A stretch of DNA of 64,000 nt from Nicotiana tabacum (GCF_000715075.1 NC_134082.1:57747466-57811465), one strand, 5' to 3'. Counted from the stretch's first letter, positions 44,300 to 57,369 are shown. The notes: generated from the letters alone by a model not told the origin. Numbers and translations are program-made.

Positions 44300-45905
44300 A
44301 TCTAGCCTTTTTGGTCCCAGATTCTATCTTCCTGACTCCATCATATAGGTCCCCCAGCTCGCGCAGACCCAGCAGCAAGTAGGCTCTAGCCAGATGTCCT
44401 CCTTCAGCTCCTTAAACGTTCTGGCAATCCTTGATCCTCTTTATGACTTTACCTTCCAACTCCACTATTCCTCACTCCAGATATTCCAAATTCCTGTTGG
44501 AAGTGATTGCCATATCTTTCCATTATTCAATCAACCTCACATTCCTCTCATGTATTTCCAGATGCTCATTCTCAGAGTTGTGGACCCTCTTGCGCAGCCT
44601 GTTGTATTTGACTTGAGCTTCAGCTTTTTCGTCTATGATCCTATTCCCTCAACCGGCTCCTAGCATCACCATTCCTTTTATATTGTCCTCCAACCATGCT
44701 AGGTAGAGAGGCTCACACCCTGCATGATACCTATCTGGGTCAACGGTGTTCTTTTCCATAATAATTTTGCAATGCCACATGTGCTGAGCTTGGCACTTGT
44801 AAAGGACTTCATCGTCTTGAAAGTCTGCCCTAAAATGGCTTATCTTGGCAACCCTGGGTACAACCTATTTACTGCATGCTTGCCTCATAACTCAGATAGG
44901 GACATAAGGGTATATCCCTATTAACACAATCAGCACCAAATGTGGAGCGTCCCTGGATCTGATGATGAATTCGTCTGTTGGGAACCATTCAAACATCCAT
45001 TGCACCTGTTCCTCGGTCAGATTGTCGAAGAAATCTACCCATTCTTTGGCACTTTCCGGCTGAGAAAACCTGTCTGGAATGTAAGTCATCCGCTTGGGGT
45101 GATGGAAGGCAATATCATCATTCCAAGCCCTTTGCGTAAATTCTTGGCGATCATGACCCTTTTGAAAATGTTCTAACAACCACAACTGCAGAAATAAGTT
45201 ACAACCCTCGAAATGTTTGACCCTTCTTTGACAGCGCTCCAGAGCCCTGTAGATGTCAGTTATGATCATGGGGACTATAGTGTATGTTTTTTCATTGATC
45301 CCTTCCATCAAAGTCTTGGCAACCATGGCCAACCTAATGTGGATTCTTTGCCTTTTCATTGGGAATACTATCAGGACCATGAAACATACAATGAACATGA
45401 ACACTCTGCGGTGGATGTGGCCTAGAGAAGTGAGAGAGATCTCATCATGGTAGGTGCAGTAGGACTTGCTATGGTCATTCCTCTCATACAGATATTCGAA
45501 GGGTATGTAAAATTCCTTCAGGCATAGAAGGTTAGCATTCTTCTTCAATCCCATCATCTTTAAGAACCCTTTACCAGTACGATTTTCCGGCACCAATAAC
45601 CCGGGACTATCCCAAGTCAATCCCGCAAGCCCTCCAATTTATTCTAGAAGTGGTGTCATTTATATGTCACCGAAACGGAACACAGACCTCTCACTGTCCC
45701 AGAAGAAAGTGGCAACCTCGATCAACTTGTTGTTTGGCTCAATGTCTATCAAGAAAAGCAAGTTACCCAAGTACTTTCTTACATGTTTCTTGTCACTTGA
45801 GGAAAGATCCTCCCACCAATCTAGCACCAATGGTGGAATGTTGCTAACCATACCAAATCTGGGGACCTCGTGCCTCATTTTCTGCAAAACAAAAGGGTTA
45901 GGCAT
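44300..45905 (-). pseudogene. Ogre extra ORF1, DUF7745-like, copy 2
   Basis: Ogre elements carry an additional gene of unknown function before gag. Here 45905-45660 encodes the start (QKMRHEVPRFGMV, then WWEDLSSSDKKHVRKYLG and TFFWDSERSVFRFGD). One stop follows, and then a 242-codon stretch (45620-44892) contains GKGFLKMMGLK, IPFEYLYERN, FMVLIVFP, TIVPMIITDIYRALERC, GCNLFLQLWLLEHF, WVDFFDNLTEEQVQW and VLIVLIGIYPY. These are the blocks I associate with plant DUF7745 proteins. The end (44660-44300) is a charged, coiled-coil-like tail with stops. It has no catalytic motif that I can see. Confidence 0.75.
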
Positions 45906-46573
45906 TTCTCCCCCACCAGACTCTACTATTTATACATTCATGATTAGCATATTGGCATTTAGTTCTCCAAATTAACGCACAAAACGTGATTGTGTCCGTT
46001 GGGATAATGGAAACCCCAGTGGACTTTGGATAAGGCTAATCTTAAAGGATCATTATGTGGACAACATAATTGATCCGACTAGGTTTGATCATGATGCATG
46101 CACAATTTCGATCAGAGTAAGGTTTTTATGGGGGTTTATATTGTTACCCTCAAGCGGACAACTTGAGGGAGAAAGGCATGGAACCATCGACTGCACCGCT
46201 GATCGACTAGTTTTATCACAAATAAGCCTTTCTGAATTTAAGGGTAATAAATAGGAAGAGCGCAACTACTCATCAAGCATTGCTATAGGATTTGATACGC
46301 ACGAGTGGAATATGATGTGGAGCATGATTTATGAAGCAATTAATAACATGTATTCAAGTATTTGCACGTAGGAAAAACAAATACAGGATTTAAATAATTG
46401 AAAGACAGTTATAGAAAAAGAAAACAAAGAGACAAGTCAGTTTCAGGAATAAAAGAATCATAAATGCTTAAAAGAGGCGGGTAAATTCAAATAAGGTGGA
46501 AGGATACGGGATGGAACATGATTGGACTAATTCACAAAAGAAAAGTTCGCTATGGTAAGATCCTAAAGGTATC
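45906..46573 (-). other. Ogre copy 2 5' leader
   Basis: Non-coding, aligned with 32651-33320 of copy 1. No gene or other signal is seen. Confidence 0.65.
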
Positions 46574-46589
46574 CCTAACAAAGTCGCCA
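46574..46589 (-). other. Ogre primer-binding site (tRNA-Arg type), copy 2
   Basis: The minus strand reads TGGCGACTTTGTTAGG. The first eight bases are perfect for the Ogre site; two later C-to-T changes are decay. It lies three bases past the LTR end. Confidence 0.82.
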
Positions 46590-46592
46590 TGT

Positions 46593-48763
46593 TGTCGCGC
46601 CCCCTTTTTTCCTCTGCGGAGAAAGTCTAGGTTCTGATGTTCATGGGGGGTAATAACTCATTTCCTTTTGGGATTTGGGTATTTGAAGAATCGCCACCTA
46701 ACAGATTATGGTCCATTAGGGAACCTAGAGTAATTAACTCTTAGACTAGTTTGCATTACCTGAGATTTAGGGTAAGGAATCGAAATAACTTTAAGGGGAA
46801 GGCGTTAGGCACCCCTCTCGGTCCACAATAATGGATCCCGGCAGAACGTATACTTATGAATTAATCCTTTAACAAACAAGAATTTGAAACACATAATTTG
46901 TAAATAAAAGCATGTTGGACAATGTTTGACTCAAATAACAATAAGACAAGGAATTTGAGCAAGTTGCATATAAAAGAGTAAAGTTTAAACATTCGGAGTT
47001 GGAGAAAGGGGTCCTAGGTTGGTTAGCCTACAAGATCACCCCACACAATGTCCGGTAAACACTCCTAAATGAGGGGCTACATGTGATATTAGCGCGTAGT
47101 CATCATATCCCTTTCTACCCAATTCCCTCCCCTTGGTCATAGCCTAAAGCATTCTAGTAACCTTGATAATGTCCTATGCGTGCACTATCCGTCCCTTCCT
47201 CGTGGCCTTGGAGGTATTTTAGGACCTTTATTCTTTGGACAGTTCTAGACTTTCCTAAGGTTTTAATGGATAAAAATCTAGGCGTCAATCAAGAACAATT
47301 AGGACTGCATTTAAAGAAACAAGTTATAAGCTCATAGTTACCTCCTCAAACATAGCAAGTAAGTGCATGTCTTCAAATAACATTCCAATACTTAAGAGAA
47401 AATCCTAGAACATGATATCTAGGTGAGCAGGGGTTATATAGTGAAATTAGGACAATGTGTGAGAAATCTTATTTAGCTTGCCTACTGATTTAAATATGGA
47501 TAGCTTAAGTAGCAAAACACAGTTTCAGAGTTGCAGAATTTAAAATCCCTCTATAGGCTTGCCTAAACGCAGAATAGTGATGTCCTAAGAGCAAGGTATC
47601 TACGTGGGTGCAGTAAATCAGTGAACATTTTTAAACGGACATTTGAGATCCTATAGGCATGCTTTCTAGCAGTAGTGAATTAAGGCAGTGTTTTAAAAAC
47701 TCAATTAAAGAAGTGGATAGTTGATTAAGCTAATTTCAAAGTAAACTAACATGAATTAGACTGACTTGTGTAACTAAATTGATTTTTATTCTATAGGCAG
47801 AATTTCTGATTTTAATTCCTATAGGCATGGTATCTAATTGTTAAGAGCTAATGTTGGAACTTATAGGCATGATTTTAGTGAGACAAATGTAAATACACAT
47901 AGTAGCAGGAATTGAACTCAATCACTTTACACTCTATAAGCATGGTATCTAATTATGACGTAGATTTTAAACTTATAGACATGGTTTCTATTATTAAATC
48001 CATTTAAATCCTATAGACATGATTTCTAATATGGAAACCTTTTAAATCCTATAGGCATGGTTTCTAGTGTGGTAAAGCAAACATAGCAAGTATATTAACA
48101 TAATCCTATAGACATGGTATCTACCCAAATTACTCAACAGATATAGCTACCCACCCTTTTTCACTAATCACCCCAAAGTTATTTACAAATAATTCTTACA
48201 GACCAGCTGGACAAAATACATAAACAAATAAAGAAGGAAAAGAAGAAGTTAACTATAGGGAGCCTAAAGCAGGCCCAAATGACTTCCCAAGTCTCCAATA
48301 GCCTCAAATGCCAAATTCCATAGACAATATTATGTCTAGGTATGTCAAAGTTCCCTAAGGACCTCAAGGATTCCAGGTAGTGCTCACACTTATACCCTTT
48401 TTCAACAATAACTGATTTAAGTGTAGTGTGGACAGGCCAGCTCTGGCATGCCAGAGTTCAGAGAGATCTCAAGGATCTCAAGGCAATACACATGCCAGAG
48501 GGGCAGAACCTAATACTCTAGGAGCAATGTGGAAATGCATAATGACTTTGAAAGAGTTTGGTAGACAGAGAAAGAAGGACTTAGTAGCAGAAAGAACTTT
48601 TATGAAAGTCAGAACAGAGTTAAGAGTAGGAATAGTTTAAGAAGACATTTAAAATAGTCAGAAAGTAGGTTAGAGAACATGCAACTTCAGAACAGATCTC
48701 ACACAAGGGAAAGATGTAGGGGAACACCTAGCATACACCTTAGTGATGGAAATAAAATACATA
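46593..48763 (-). mobile_element. Ogre copy 2, 5' LTR (truncated)
   Basis: It begins TGTCGCGCCCCC and ends at AAAATACATA, where a Tekay LTR starts. The CCTATAGG series is at about 47550-48130 with ten copies. From about 46860 on it differs from copies 1 in many bases and small indels, which marks another subfamily or an older insertion. The outer half is missing. Confidence 0.87.
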
Positions 48764-51680
48764 TGTCACGACTCTAAACCCGGACCCGGTCGTGATGGCG
48801 CCTCTCATAAAGACAAGACTAGACAACTATTCCCAATTCGATGTTAAACAGTTAAGCATTAAGAAAACAGTCTAAAACATGATTTAGTAATACCAAGTAG
48901 CAGGTAATATCAATAAAATATGGAAGTACAACCCAACACAGCCCGATACCGGGGTGTCACTAGTCACGAGCATCTAACAACACTGAATACCCAAAAGTAA
49001 CTACAGAGTTTAGTACTGAACTAAGGACATAAAGGAAAAGAGATAGGGAGGAGCTCCGGGCTGCGAACGCCAACAGCTACCTAAAGACTCATCAAAACCG
49101 CCTGAAGCTGGAATAATTACCACTCGGGAGCAGGACCAGCTACGCCTGAATCTGCACACAGGGGTGTAGGGAGTAAAGTGAGTACTCCAACTCAGTGAGT
49201 AACAAAGGTAAATAAAGACTGAAATCAAGAAATCACGTAAGGCACAAAGCATTCTATAATGAAGCAGTAAAACTATTTAAATTCAGTAATTCAACGAAAG
49301 ATAGGTAAAATTCTTTAAGTCAAATGTAGTTTCATAAAAAACCTTCTTCAATGGTTAAACAGGTAATTGACAGTCAATTATGAAAAGTAAACACATAAAA
49401 GCTCGCCCCTCAAGCACAGTATCAACAAATCCGCCCCTCAGGCAACATCTCAGAAAAGTACCAGCCCCTTGGGCTCAATCTCACTTCACAATGGGTACCC
49501 GCGCTCATTGGGGGTGTACAGACTCCTAGAGGGCCCCTTACGGCCCAAGCGCAATATCAAGCCACCTCGTAGCATCATCACTAGGCCCTCGACCTCACAT
49601 CAATCAAGCCACCTCGTGGCGTACATATCTCAGGCCCTCGGCCTCATAATCAGTATCAAATGTTTCCTCACAACATAGGCCCTTGGCCTTACTCAGTCAA
49701 AAATCCTCACAAGCCACTCGGGCAGTATTAAAATATGTTTCTCAGCCCAAAATATCATTTAAAAGATCATGTAAGTGTTAAAATAGGTAAACATGGCTGA
49801 GTACGAAAAATAGTGAAATATAACATGATTGAGTTCAGGTATAAAGTCAAAACAGTGAGAAAATACCAGTAAAAATCCCCGAAGGGTTCAAATAGTTGGC
49901 ACAAGGCCCAAATATGGCATTCAGCCCAAATAATGATGATAACAAATAGATTTCTGTCAAATACGCGGTAAAATCATCAACCGGGATAGACTAAGTCACA
50001 ATCCCCAATAGTTCACGACCCCACGCTCGTCATCAAGTGTGTGCCTCACCTTAATATAGCACTACGATGTGAAATCCGGGGTTTCAAACCCTCAGAACAT
50101 CATTTACAATTACTACTCACCTCAAACCGGTCAAATCTCTAGCTCGCGATGCCTTTGCCCCTCGAATTAGCCTCCACTCACGTCGAATCTATCCAAAATC
50201 AGAACGAGGACATTAAAATAGGCTAAGGGAACGAAGCCCAAGCGAGAATAATCAAAATACTACACAAATCCTGAAATTACCAAAACCCGACCCCTGGACC
50301 CACATCTCGAAATACAATAATTTTTGTATCAATAGATTCCTTATCTCCCCACGAGTTCATACATATCAAAGGTTCTCAAATCCGACCCCAAATGATCCTT
50401 CAAATCCTCAATTAAAGGTCCAAATTTCTAAGCCCTATTCTTCAATTTTTGGCTTAATTTCCATGATTTTCTAGGTGGAATTCACATAATAATCGAGTTT
50501 TAAGTCCAAAAAATCTTACCTCTAAGTGATTCCCCTTGAATCCCTCTTCAATCTCCTTCAAAAAACTACAAAAACGACCCACTATGGAGGAAATAAACCC
50601 CACATTCGCGGACAAGACGACCTTTTAAACTTCTGCCTAGGCCTGAAAATCCTTCTTCAAGAACGCGGTCAAAGCCTCGCGTTTGCGAAGCACAAAATAA
50701 CTTTGATCAAAATCCTCTTACACGAACATGACAAGACCCTCGCGAATGCGATGCTTTACCTAGACGAACCTTCACGAACGCGATGGGTTAATTCCACTGA
50801 GGCTCAGCCTCTCAATTCATTTTATGCGAACGCGACTACACGCCCACGAACGCGATGCACAATCTCATAGCCCTTTGCGAACGCGTAACCTGCCTCGCGA
50901 ACATGAAGGCTAAATTTCCACCTCCCTTAGCTGACTCTTCGCGAATGCGAGGGTCCACTCGCGAATGCGAAGAGTAAATACCTGCAACTACTGAACCTGC
51001 AATTTCTGAAACTTTCTTAACTTCAAAATGATCCGATTGACCACACGAAACTCACCCGAGGCCCCTGGGACCTCAACCAAAGGCACAAAAACATCCTAAT
51101 ACCTTATTCAAATGTATTTGAATCATCAAAACACCTCAAATAACATCAAATCACTCAAAACACATCGGATTCAAGCAAAACTTTTCTAAAATCTTCTGAA
51201 TTCCGCTTTTGATCAAAAACCCAACCAAACTACGTCCGAATGACTTGGAATTTTGCACACACATCCCAAATGACACAATGGAGCTACTGCAACTCTCGAA
51301 ATTCCATTCCGACCCCTATATCAAAATCTCGCCAACCAACAGGAAATTGCCAAAATATCAACTTCACTAATTCAAGCCTAAATCTACTCCGAACCTCCAA
51401 AACTCATTCTGATCGCACTCCTAAGTCCCAAAATCACCTCCCGAAGCTAACCGAACCATCGGAACTTACATCCGAGCCCTCTAACACATACGTCAATATT
51501 CGATTGACTTTTCCAACTTAAACTTCCTTAAAAGAGACTAAGTATCTCAAACCTTGCTAGAATCATTCTGGATTTGATCCGACCAAACCGATACCACATA
51601 ACATGGATAACAAAGAATAAATAAACAAAAATGGGGGAAACGGAGCGGTAACTCATGAGACAACGGGCCGGGTCGTCACA
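48764..51680 (-). mobile_element. Tekay copy 3, 3' LTR
   Basis: On the + strand TGTCACGACTC...GGGTCGTCACA, 2917 bp, complete. It contains minus-strand GCCCCTCGGGC units (49400-49475), GGCCCTCGGCCTCA and CCACCTCGTGGC units (49560-49700), the anchor GAGGCCCCTGGGACCTCAAC near 51058, and the GCGAACGCGA array (50605-50972). Open frames within it (50526-50870, 51240-51521) follow the repeats and show no domain. Confidence 0.9.
50605..50972. repeat. GCGAACGCGA motif array in Tekay copy 3 LTR
   Basis: About ten irregularly spaced copies of (G/A)CGAA(C/T)GCGA or near relatives (ACGAACATGA), separated by 10-60 bases. It sits beyond the same GGGGCCTC anchor as the arrays in Tekay copies 1 and 2b, yet its motif is different from both. 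Confidence 0.85.
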
Positions 51681-54600
51681 TCCTCCCAACCTTAAACAAA
51701 TGTTCATCCGCGAACGCATCAAGAAACATACCTGATGCCTCAAGGAGGTGAGGATATCTATTTTGCATCTCCCGCTCGGTCTCCCAGGTAGCCTCCTCCA
51801 TGGGCCGACCTCTCCACTGCACTTTCACTGAAGCTACATCATTCGACCTCAACTTTCGAACCTGACGGCCCAAACTAGCACTGGCTCCATATCATAAGTC
51901 AAATCATCATCAAACTGAACTATGTTGAAATCCAAAACATGAGACGGGTCCCCAATATACTTCCGGAGCATAGAAACATGGAATACCAGATGCACACTCG
52001 ACAAGTTGGGTGGAAAAGCAAGCTCATAAGCCACCTCCCCAATCCTCCGAAGCACCTCAAAAGGCCTAATGAACTGCGGACTCAATTTACCTTTCCTTCT
52101 AAATCTCATAACACCCTTCATGGGTGAAACCTTCAACAGAACCTTCTCGACAACCATGTAGGACACATCCCGAACCTTTCTATCAGCATAGCTCTTTTGC
52201 CTTGACTGCGCTGTACGAAGCCTCTCCTGAATCACCTTCACCTTTTCTAAGGCATCCTGCACCAAGTCTGTCCCCAATAGCCTAGCCTCACCGGGCTCGA
52301 ACCAACCAACTGGATATCTACACTACCTCCCATACAAAGCCTCATATGGAGCCATCTAAATACTCGACTGGTAGTTGTTGTTCTAAGCAAACTCCACAAG
52401 CAGTAGAAGCTGATCCTATGACTCTCCGAAATCAATGTCACAAGCACGTAACATGTCCTCCAATATCTGAATAGTGCGCTCGGACTACCCGTACGTCTGA
52501 GGGTGAAAAGCTATGCTCAACTCAACCTGAGTACCCAACTCTCGCTGCACAGACCTCCAAAACTGTGAAGTAAACTGAGTGCCCCTATCTGAAATGATGG
52601 AAACTGGGGCACCATGCAAACGAACAATCTACGGGATATAGATCTCTGCCAACCACTCGGAAGAATAGGTAGTACATACCGGAATGAAGTGCACGGACTT
52701 GGTCAGCCGATCCACAATCACCCAAATAGCATCTCACTTCCTCAAAGTCCGTGGAAGTCCAACAACAAAGTCCATAGTGATCCTCTCCCACTTCCACTCT
52801 AGAATATCCATTTGCTGAAGCAAGCCACCCGGTCTCTGATGCTCATATTTCACCTACTGACAATTTAGACACCGAGCCACAAATCCCACAACATCTTTCT
52901 TCATTCTTCTCCACCAATAGTGTTGTCTCAAATCTTGATACAACTTTGCGGCACCCGGATGAATGGAATACCGCGAGCTATGGGCCTCCTCTAGAATCAA
53001 CTCCCGAAGCCCATCCACATTGGGCATACAAATCTGGCCCTGCATCCTCAACACCCCATCATCATCAATGGTCACATCTCTGGCATCATCATGCTGAACT
53101 CTATCCTTAAGGACAAGCAAATGCGGATCATCATTCTAGCGCACTCTGATGCGATCATATAAGGAAGACCGAGAAACCATACAAGCCAATACCCGACTAG
53201 GCTCCAAAACATCTAATCTCACGAACCAATTGGCCAAGGCCTGCACATCAACCGCAAGAGGTCTCTCCCCAACTGGAATTTATTCCAAACTCCCCATACT
53301 CACTGCCTTTCGGCTCAAAGCATCGGCCACTACATTGGCCTTTCCCGAATGGTACAATATAGTGATATCATAATCCTTAAGCAACTCTAACTACCTCTGC
53401 TGCCTCAAATTGAGATCCTTTTATTTGAACAAGTGCCGGCAGCTACGATGATCATTAAACACCTCACAAGACACACTATACAAGTAATGCCTCCAAATCT
53501 TTAACGCATGAACTATGGCAGCCAACTCTAAATCATGAATAGGGTAGTTCTTCTCATGGGGCTTCAACTGACGAGAAGCATAAGCAATAACTCTACCTTC
53601 TTGCATCAATACACAACCAATGCCAACTCTCGAAGCATCACAATACACAATATATGAACCTGAAGCTGATGGCAAAACTAAAACTAGAGCTATGGTCAAA
53701 GCTGTCTTGAGCTTCTAAAAGCTCTCCTCACACTCATCCGACCATACAAATGAAGCACCCTTCTGAGTCAACTTGGTCAAGGGCGATGCAATAAATGAGA
53801 ATCCCTGAACAAAATGGCGATAATAACTCGCCAAACCAAGAAAGTTGCAAATCTCTATGGCTGAGGGCGGTCTGGGCCAACTCTGAACTGCCTCTATATT
53901 CTTCGAATCAATCTGAATACCCTCACTGGACACCACTTACCCCAAGAAAGCCACTGAACAGAGCCAAAACTCACACTTGGAGAATTTTGCATAAAGCTTC
54001 TCCTCCCTCAATATTTGTAACACAACTCTCAAATCTCCGTGTGCTCCTTCTGACTACGCGAATACACTAAAATATCATCAATGGAGACTATAACAAACGA
54101 ATCAAGATAAGGCCGGAACACACTGTTCATCAAATACATGAACGTTGCTGGGGCATTGGTCAGCCCAAAAAACATCACCAAGAACTTATAATGACCATAT
54201 CAGGTCCTGAAAGCTATCTTAAGAATATCCGAGACCCTGATCTTCAACTGGTGACAACCTGAACGAAGATCAATCTTGGAGAACACTCTCGCTCCCAGAA
54301 GCTGGTCGAATAAATTATCAATGCGAGGCAAAGGATACTTGTTCTTAATTGTTACTTTGTTCAATTGCCTGTTATTTAGGTAGGTGGTAGGCAATTTGTT
54401 AATTCAAATAGAACCGACACACCCCAAGGTGACACACTAGGCCGAACGAATCGTTTATTAAGGAGTTCCTGAAGCTGCTTCTTTAACTCCTTCAACTTCG
54501 CTGGTGCCATACGATATGGTGGAATAGAAATGGGGTGGGTGCCGGGCACCAGGTCAATACCAAAGTCAATATCCCCGTCTGATGGCATGCCCGACAGGTC

Positions 54601-55210
54601 TGTAGGAAATATATCAGGAAAATCCCTCACAACTTGAACAGAATCAATACTGGGAGTCTCAGCACCGACATCCCTCACAAAGGTTAGATATGAGAGACAA
54701 CCCTTCCCAACCATATCTTGGGCTTTCAAGAATGAGATCACTCTACTAGGAATATAATCAGTCACACCTCACCACTCATTCTGTGGCACACCCGGTATAG
54801 CCAATATGACTGTCTTAGCATGACAGTCCAGAATAGCACGACACAGAGATAGCCAATTCATGCCCAAAATGGCATCGAAATCCACCATACACAACAATAA
54901 AAGATCCACACGGGTCTCCAGACCCCCAATAGTCACCACACACGACCGGTACACACGGTCTACAATAACAGTATCGCCCACCGGGGTAGATACATGAACA
55001 GGTGAAGCAAGAAACTCACGAGACGTACCCAAATAAAGAGCAAAGTATGATGACACATAAGAAAAGGTGGAACCGGGATCAAATAATATAGAGGCATCTC
55101 TATGGCAGACTGAAACAATACCTATAATAAAATCATCTGAAGCAATAGCATCGGGTCTGCCTGAAAGTGCATAGAATCGGGCTTGACCACCACCTGATCG
55201 ACCTCCCCTC
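51676..55210 (-). pseudogene. Tekay pol, most complete copy in the window
   Basis: Order on the minus strand from 55210: FYALSGRPD, protease with DPGST (where DTG or DSG is usual), VDFDAILGMNWLS and ILDCHAKTV; a linker; RT start VVRDFPDIFP... PPYRMAPAKLKEL. A short deletion removes the KKDGSMR block. Then [27 protein letters not shown] and the catalytic SIDDILVYS near 54080. RNase H ([20 protein letters not shown]) at 53421-53699, integrase zinc segment (HPGA... CLNC) at 52854-53120, core with TMDFVVGLP and an intact HPQT...SERTIQILED near 52490, GPFEVLRRIG-like region, and chromodomain (VQWRGRPMEEATWETE). Many stops and frameshifts occur, but no catalytic block is wholly lost. Confidence 0.9.
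51681..51694 (-). other. Polypurine tract of Tekay copy 3
   Basis: The minus strand reads TAAGGTTGGGAGGA immediately before TGTGACGACCCGG. It overlaps the last codons of pol, as in the other Tekay copies. Confidence 0.82.
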
Positions 55211-55945
55211 TCTAGGGCGATCCCTAGCTGACTTGGTGGGTGGTGGTGAAGTAACTGGCGCTAAAGTCGATGACTGATTCACCTGCACGCCTCAAACTGG
55301 AACCAACATAGCACATAACCGTGCAATCGACTAATTGATAGTGGAATCCCCCACTTGGCTCGAAGCCATAGATCAAAACATACACAATAACTCATAACAC
55401 ATATACTTTATTGCTGCAATAATACCATAGTGAGATTAAACTCAATCCTTCATAAGCTCGTGGAACACAGACCATCTGGTATTTTATATCTTCTGCAAAT
55501 CTCGCATTCACTCTCATAGTAGTCAAGCCTACTCTCTTGAGCAACCCGAACTCAAATTGTAAAACATATATTTCCCCGATAGCAGAGATCTTCCAATAAA
55601 TGACACAAGGGATTACACAAACTTCAGAATAATCCGCAGGAGATAGTCCCACCTGTTTTGCCTCAAACTAACATTTTTGTATACCTTCCATCATCATAAA
55701 CATTACGCAGTCACTTAAACTTCCTGAGTCTGAACTCAGACCACGACATGAATTTACTCCACTCCCAACTAGCAAACATGGAAAGATTCTTCACACTCCC
55801 ATAACTCGGGGTTATTCCTCAAATTAAGATGAAAAATCGAGCACCTAATAGTCCTTCTATCCTCCAGCAGACCCTTCTCGTCGCTTTCAAATCACATGAA
55901 TACATCTCGCAGTCACATCACACCCATCACGTATGGGACACATTG
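55211..55945 (-). mobile_element. Tekay copy 3 5' internal region
   Basis: It aligns by eye with 12500-13130 of copy 1 in reverse (shared GAGTTCAGACT, ACTGTGTAATG-type stretch, TATGGCTTCGAGCC). An 86-codon open frame at 55392-55652 has no motif I recognise. The expected gag domains are missing between here and the protease, so gag has been deleted or this subfamily lacks it. Confidence 0.6.
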
Positions 55946-57245
55946 AACCGGAGAAGTCCATGAACTATCGAAAATAGGGTAAATAACCCCGGCATCCAAC
56001 CACTTGATGATCTCCTTTTTGACAACCTCTTGCATGGATTCATTGAGTCTCCTTTGATGTTATATAGATGGTTTGGCATCTTCTTCCAAGTTAATCTTGT
56101 GCATGCAAAAAACAGGGCTTATCCCCCAAATATCTGCAAATGTCCATCCAATAGCCTTCTTCTTCTTTTGTAGCACCGCCAATGTAAAATCTACCTGCAC
56201 ATTAGTCAAACAAGAGGAAAGAATAACTGGTAAAGTAAAATAAGGGCCAAAGAAATTCATACCGAAGATGTGGAGGCAATGGCTTTAACTCCAAGATGGG
56301 AGGCTCCTCAATTTAAGGCTTTATTGGAGGAGTTGTTCAAGGATAATTTGCGGGCTCATAAGGGTACAACCCCATTCCTTGCAAAGAGTTCTCACATTCC
56401 ACGAAACCCTCCATCTATTCATCATCAAAATTGCGCAAGACGGCCTCCAATATATCATCAACATTCATCACAACACTTGTTTCATCCACGATCACATCGG
56501 TCACCAAGTCCACGAAAGAGCACACCTCATTGCTATTTGGTTGTCTCATAGACTTACACATGAAAACCCATTTTTTCATCACCAACCCGGAAAGTAAGTT
56601 CTTTGGCTTCAACATCAACTAGAGCTTTCCCCGTAGCAAGGAAAGGTCTACAGAATAATCGGCACTTCATAATCAACCTCACAATCAAGAATAACAAAAT
56701 TTGCTGGAAGAATGAATTTATCAACACGAACCAATACATCCTCAATCACTCCAAATTGTCTCTTCATGGTACGATCAATCATTTGTAATCTCATAGATGT
56801 GGGTCTTGGTTGCCCAATTCCCAAAGTCTTGAAAACCAAATAGCACATCAAGTTGATACTTGCCCCACGATCACAAAGAGCTTTAGCAAACTCAGCACAT
56901 CCAATGGTACAAGGGATTGTGAAAGCACCGGGATCTTTCAATTTAGGAGCCATGGAATGTACAATTTTACTCGATGAGTCATTTTATTGTTTCATAATTC
57001 ATCGACCGCTTCTTTGTCACCAAATCTTTCATAAACTTTGCATAACCGGGCATTTTCTCCAAAACTTCAACTAATGGCAAATTGAATGATAGACTCATCA
57101 AGTCAATGAACTTTTTGAATTTATTCTCGCCATTTTTCTTAGCAAGCCTTTGAGAATATGGAGGAGGAGGCATAGGAATTGGTGCCTTAGCTTTTTGCAC
57201 TACCAATTCCGGTATGTCAACAATGTGCTCCCTAGATGGGTTCAC
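55946..57245 (-). pseudogene. Athila protease region and start of reverse transcriptase
   Basis: From 57245: PPPYSQRLAKKNGENKFKKF, MPGYAKFMKDLVTKKR, then DPGAFTIPCTIG, the protease core ALCDRGASINLM (Asp-Leu-Gly-Ala in relatives, here Asp-Arg-Gly-Ala), RTMKRQFGVIEDVLVRVDKF, FVILDCEVDYEVPIILG, and GRPFLATGKALVDVEAKEL near 56600-56660. A few hundred bases on, near 55960-56060, is the RT entry RRLNESMQEVVKKEIIKWLD and AGVIYPI. Frameshifts and stops separate the blocks. It is truncated at the Tekay junction. Confidence 0.83.
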
Positions 57246-57369
57246 TTACTCTTGAGTCTCTCCCACATTGTCATTAATTTCAATCTGCACTTCATTATTT
57301 GTTTGCACCACATTGTTCGGGGTATAATCTTCTTGTACCACTTGCTCATCATCCACAAGTTTCCTTTAA

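Larger units (their letters stand above)
38864..48763 (-). mobile_element. Ogre copy 2, lacking integrase and 3' LTR
   Basis: A second Ogre element in the same orientation as copy 1. Present from right to left: truncated 5' LTR (46593-48763), primer site, leader, long ORF1, gag, protease/G-patch, intron-like gap, reverse transcriptase and part of RNase H. At 38863 it is cut by Tekay sequence, so the second RNase H, integrase, 3' region and 3' LTR are gone. Its LTR differs clearly from both LTRs of copy 1, so it is an independent insertion. Confidence 0.88.
48764..55945 (-). mobile_element. Tekay copy 3, minus strand, 5' end lost
   Basis: Inserted in the Ogre copy 2 LTR. It has a full 3' LTR (48764-51680), polypurine tract, a pol gene with all domains in order (chromodomain, integrase, RNase H, reverse transcriptase, protease), then 5' internal sequence to about 55945, where Athila sequence begins. 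The primer site and 5' LTR are absent. The five bases left of the LTR are ACATA; there is no right-hand end to compare. Confidence 0.88.

Noticed and set aside
18328..48763. Ogre LTR-internal-LTR-internal-LTR tandem from recombination
   Set aside because: The third LTR (46593) is clearly more distant from the first two than they are from each other, which fits separate insertions.
50526..51521. Open frames 50526-50870 and 51240-51521 as proteins
   Set aside because: They lie wholly in an LTR, follow the motif array and lack any domain.
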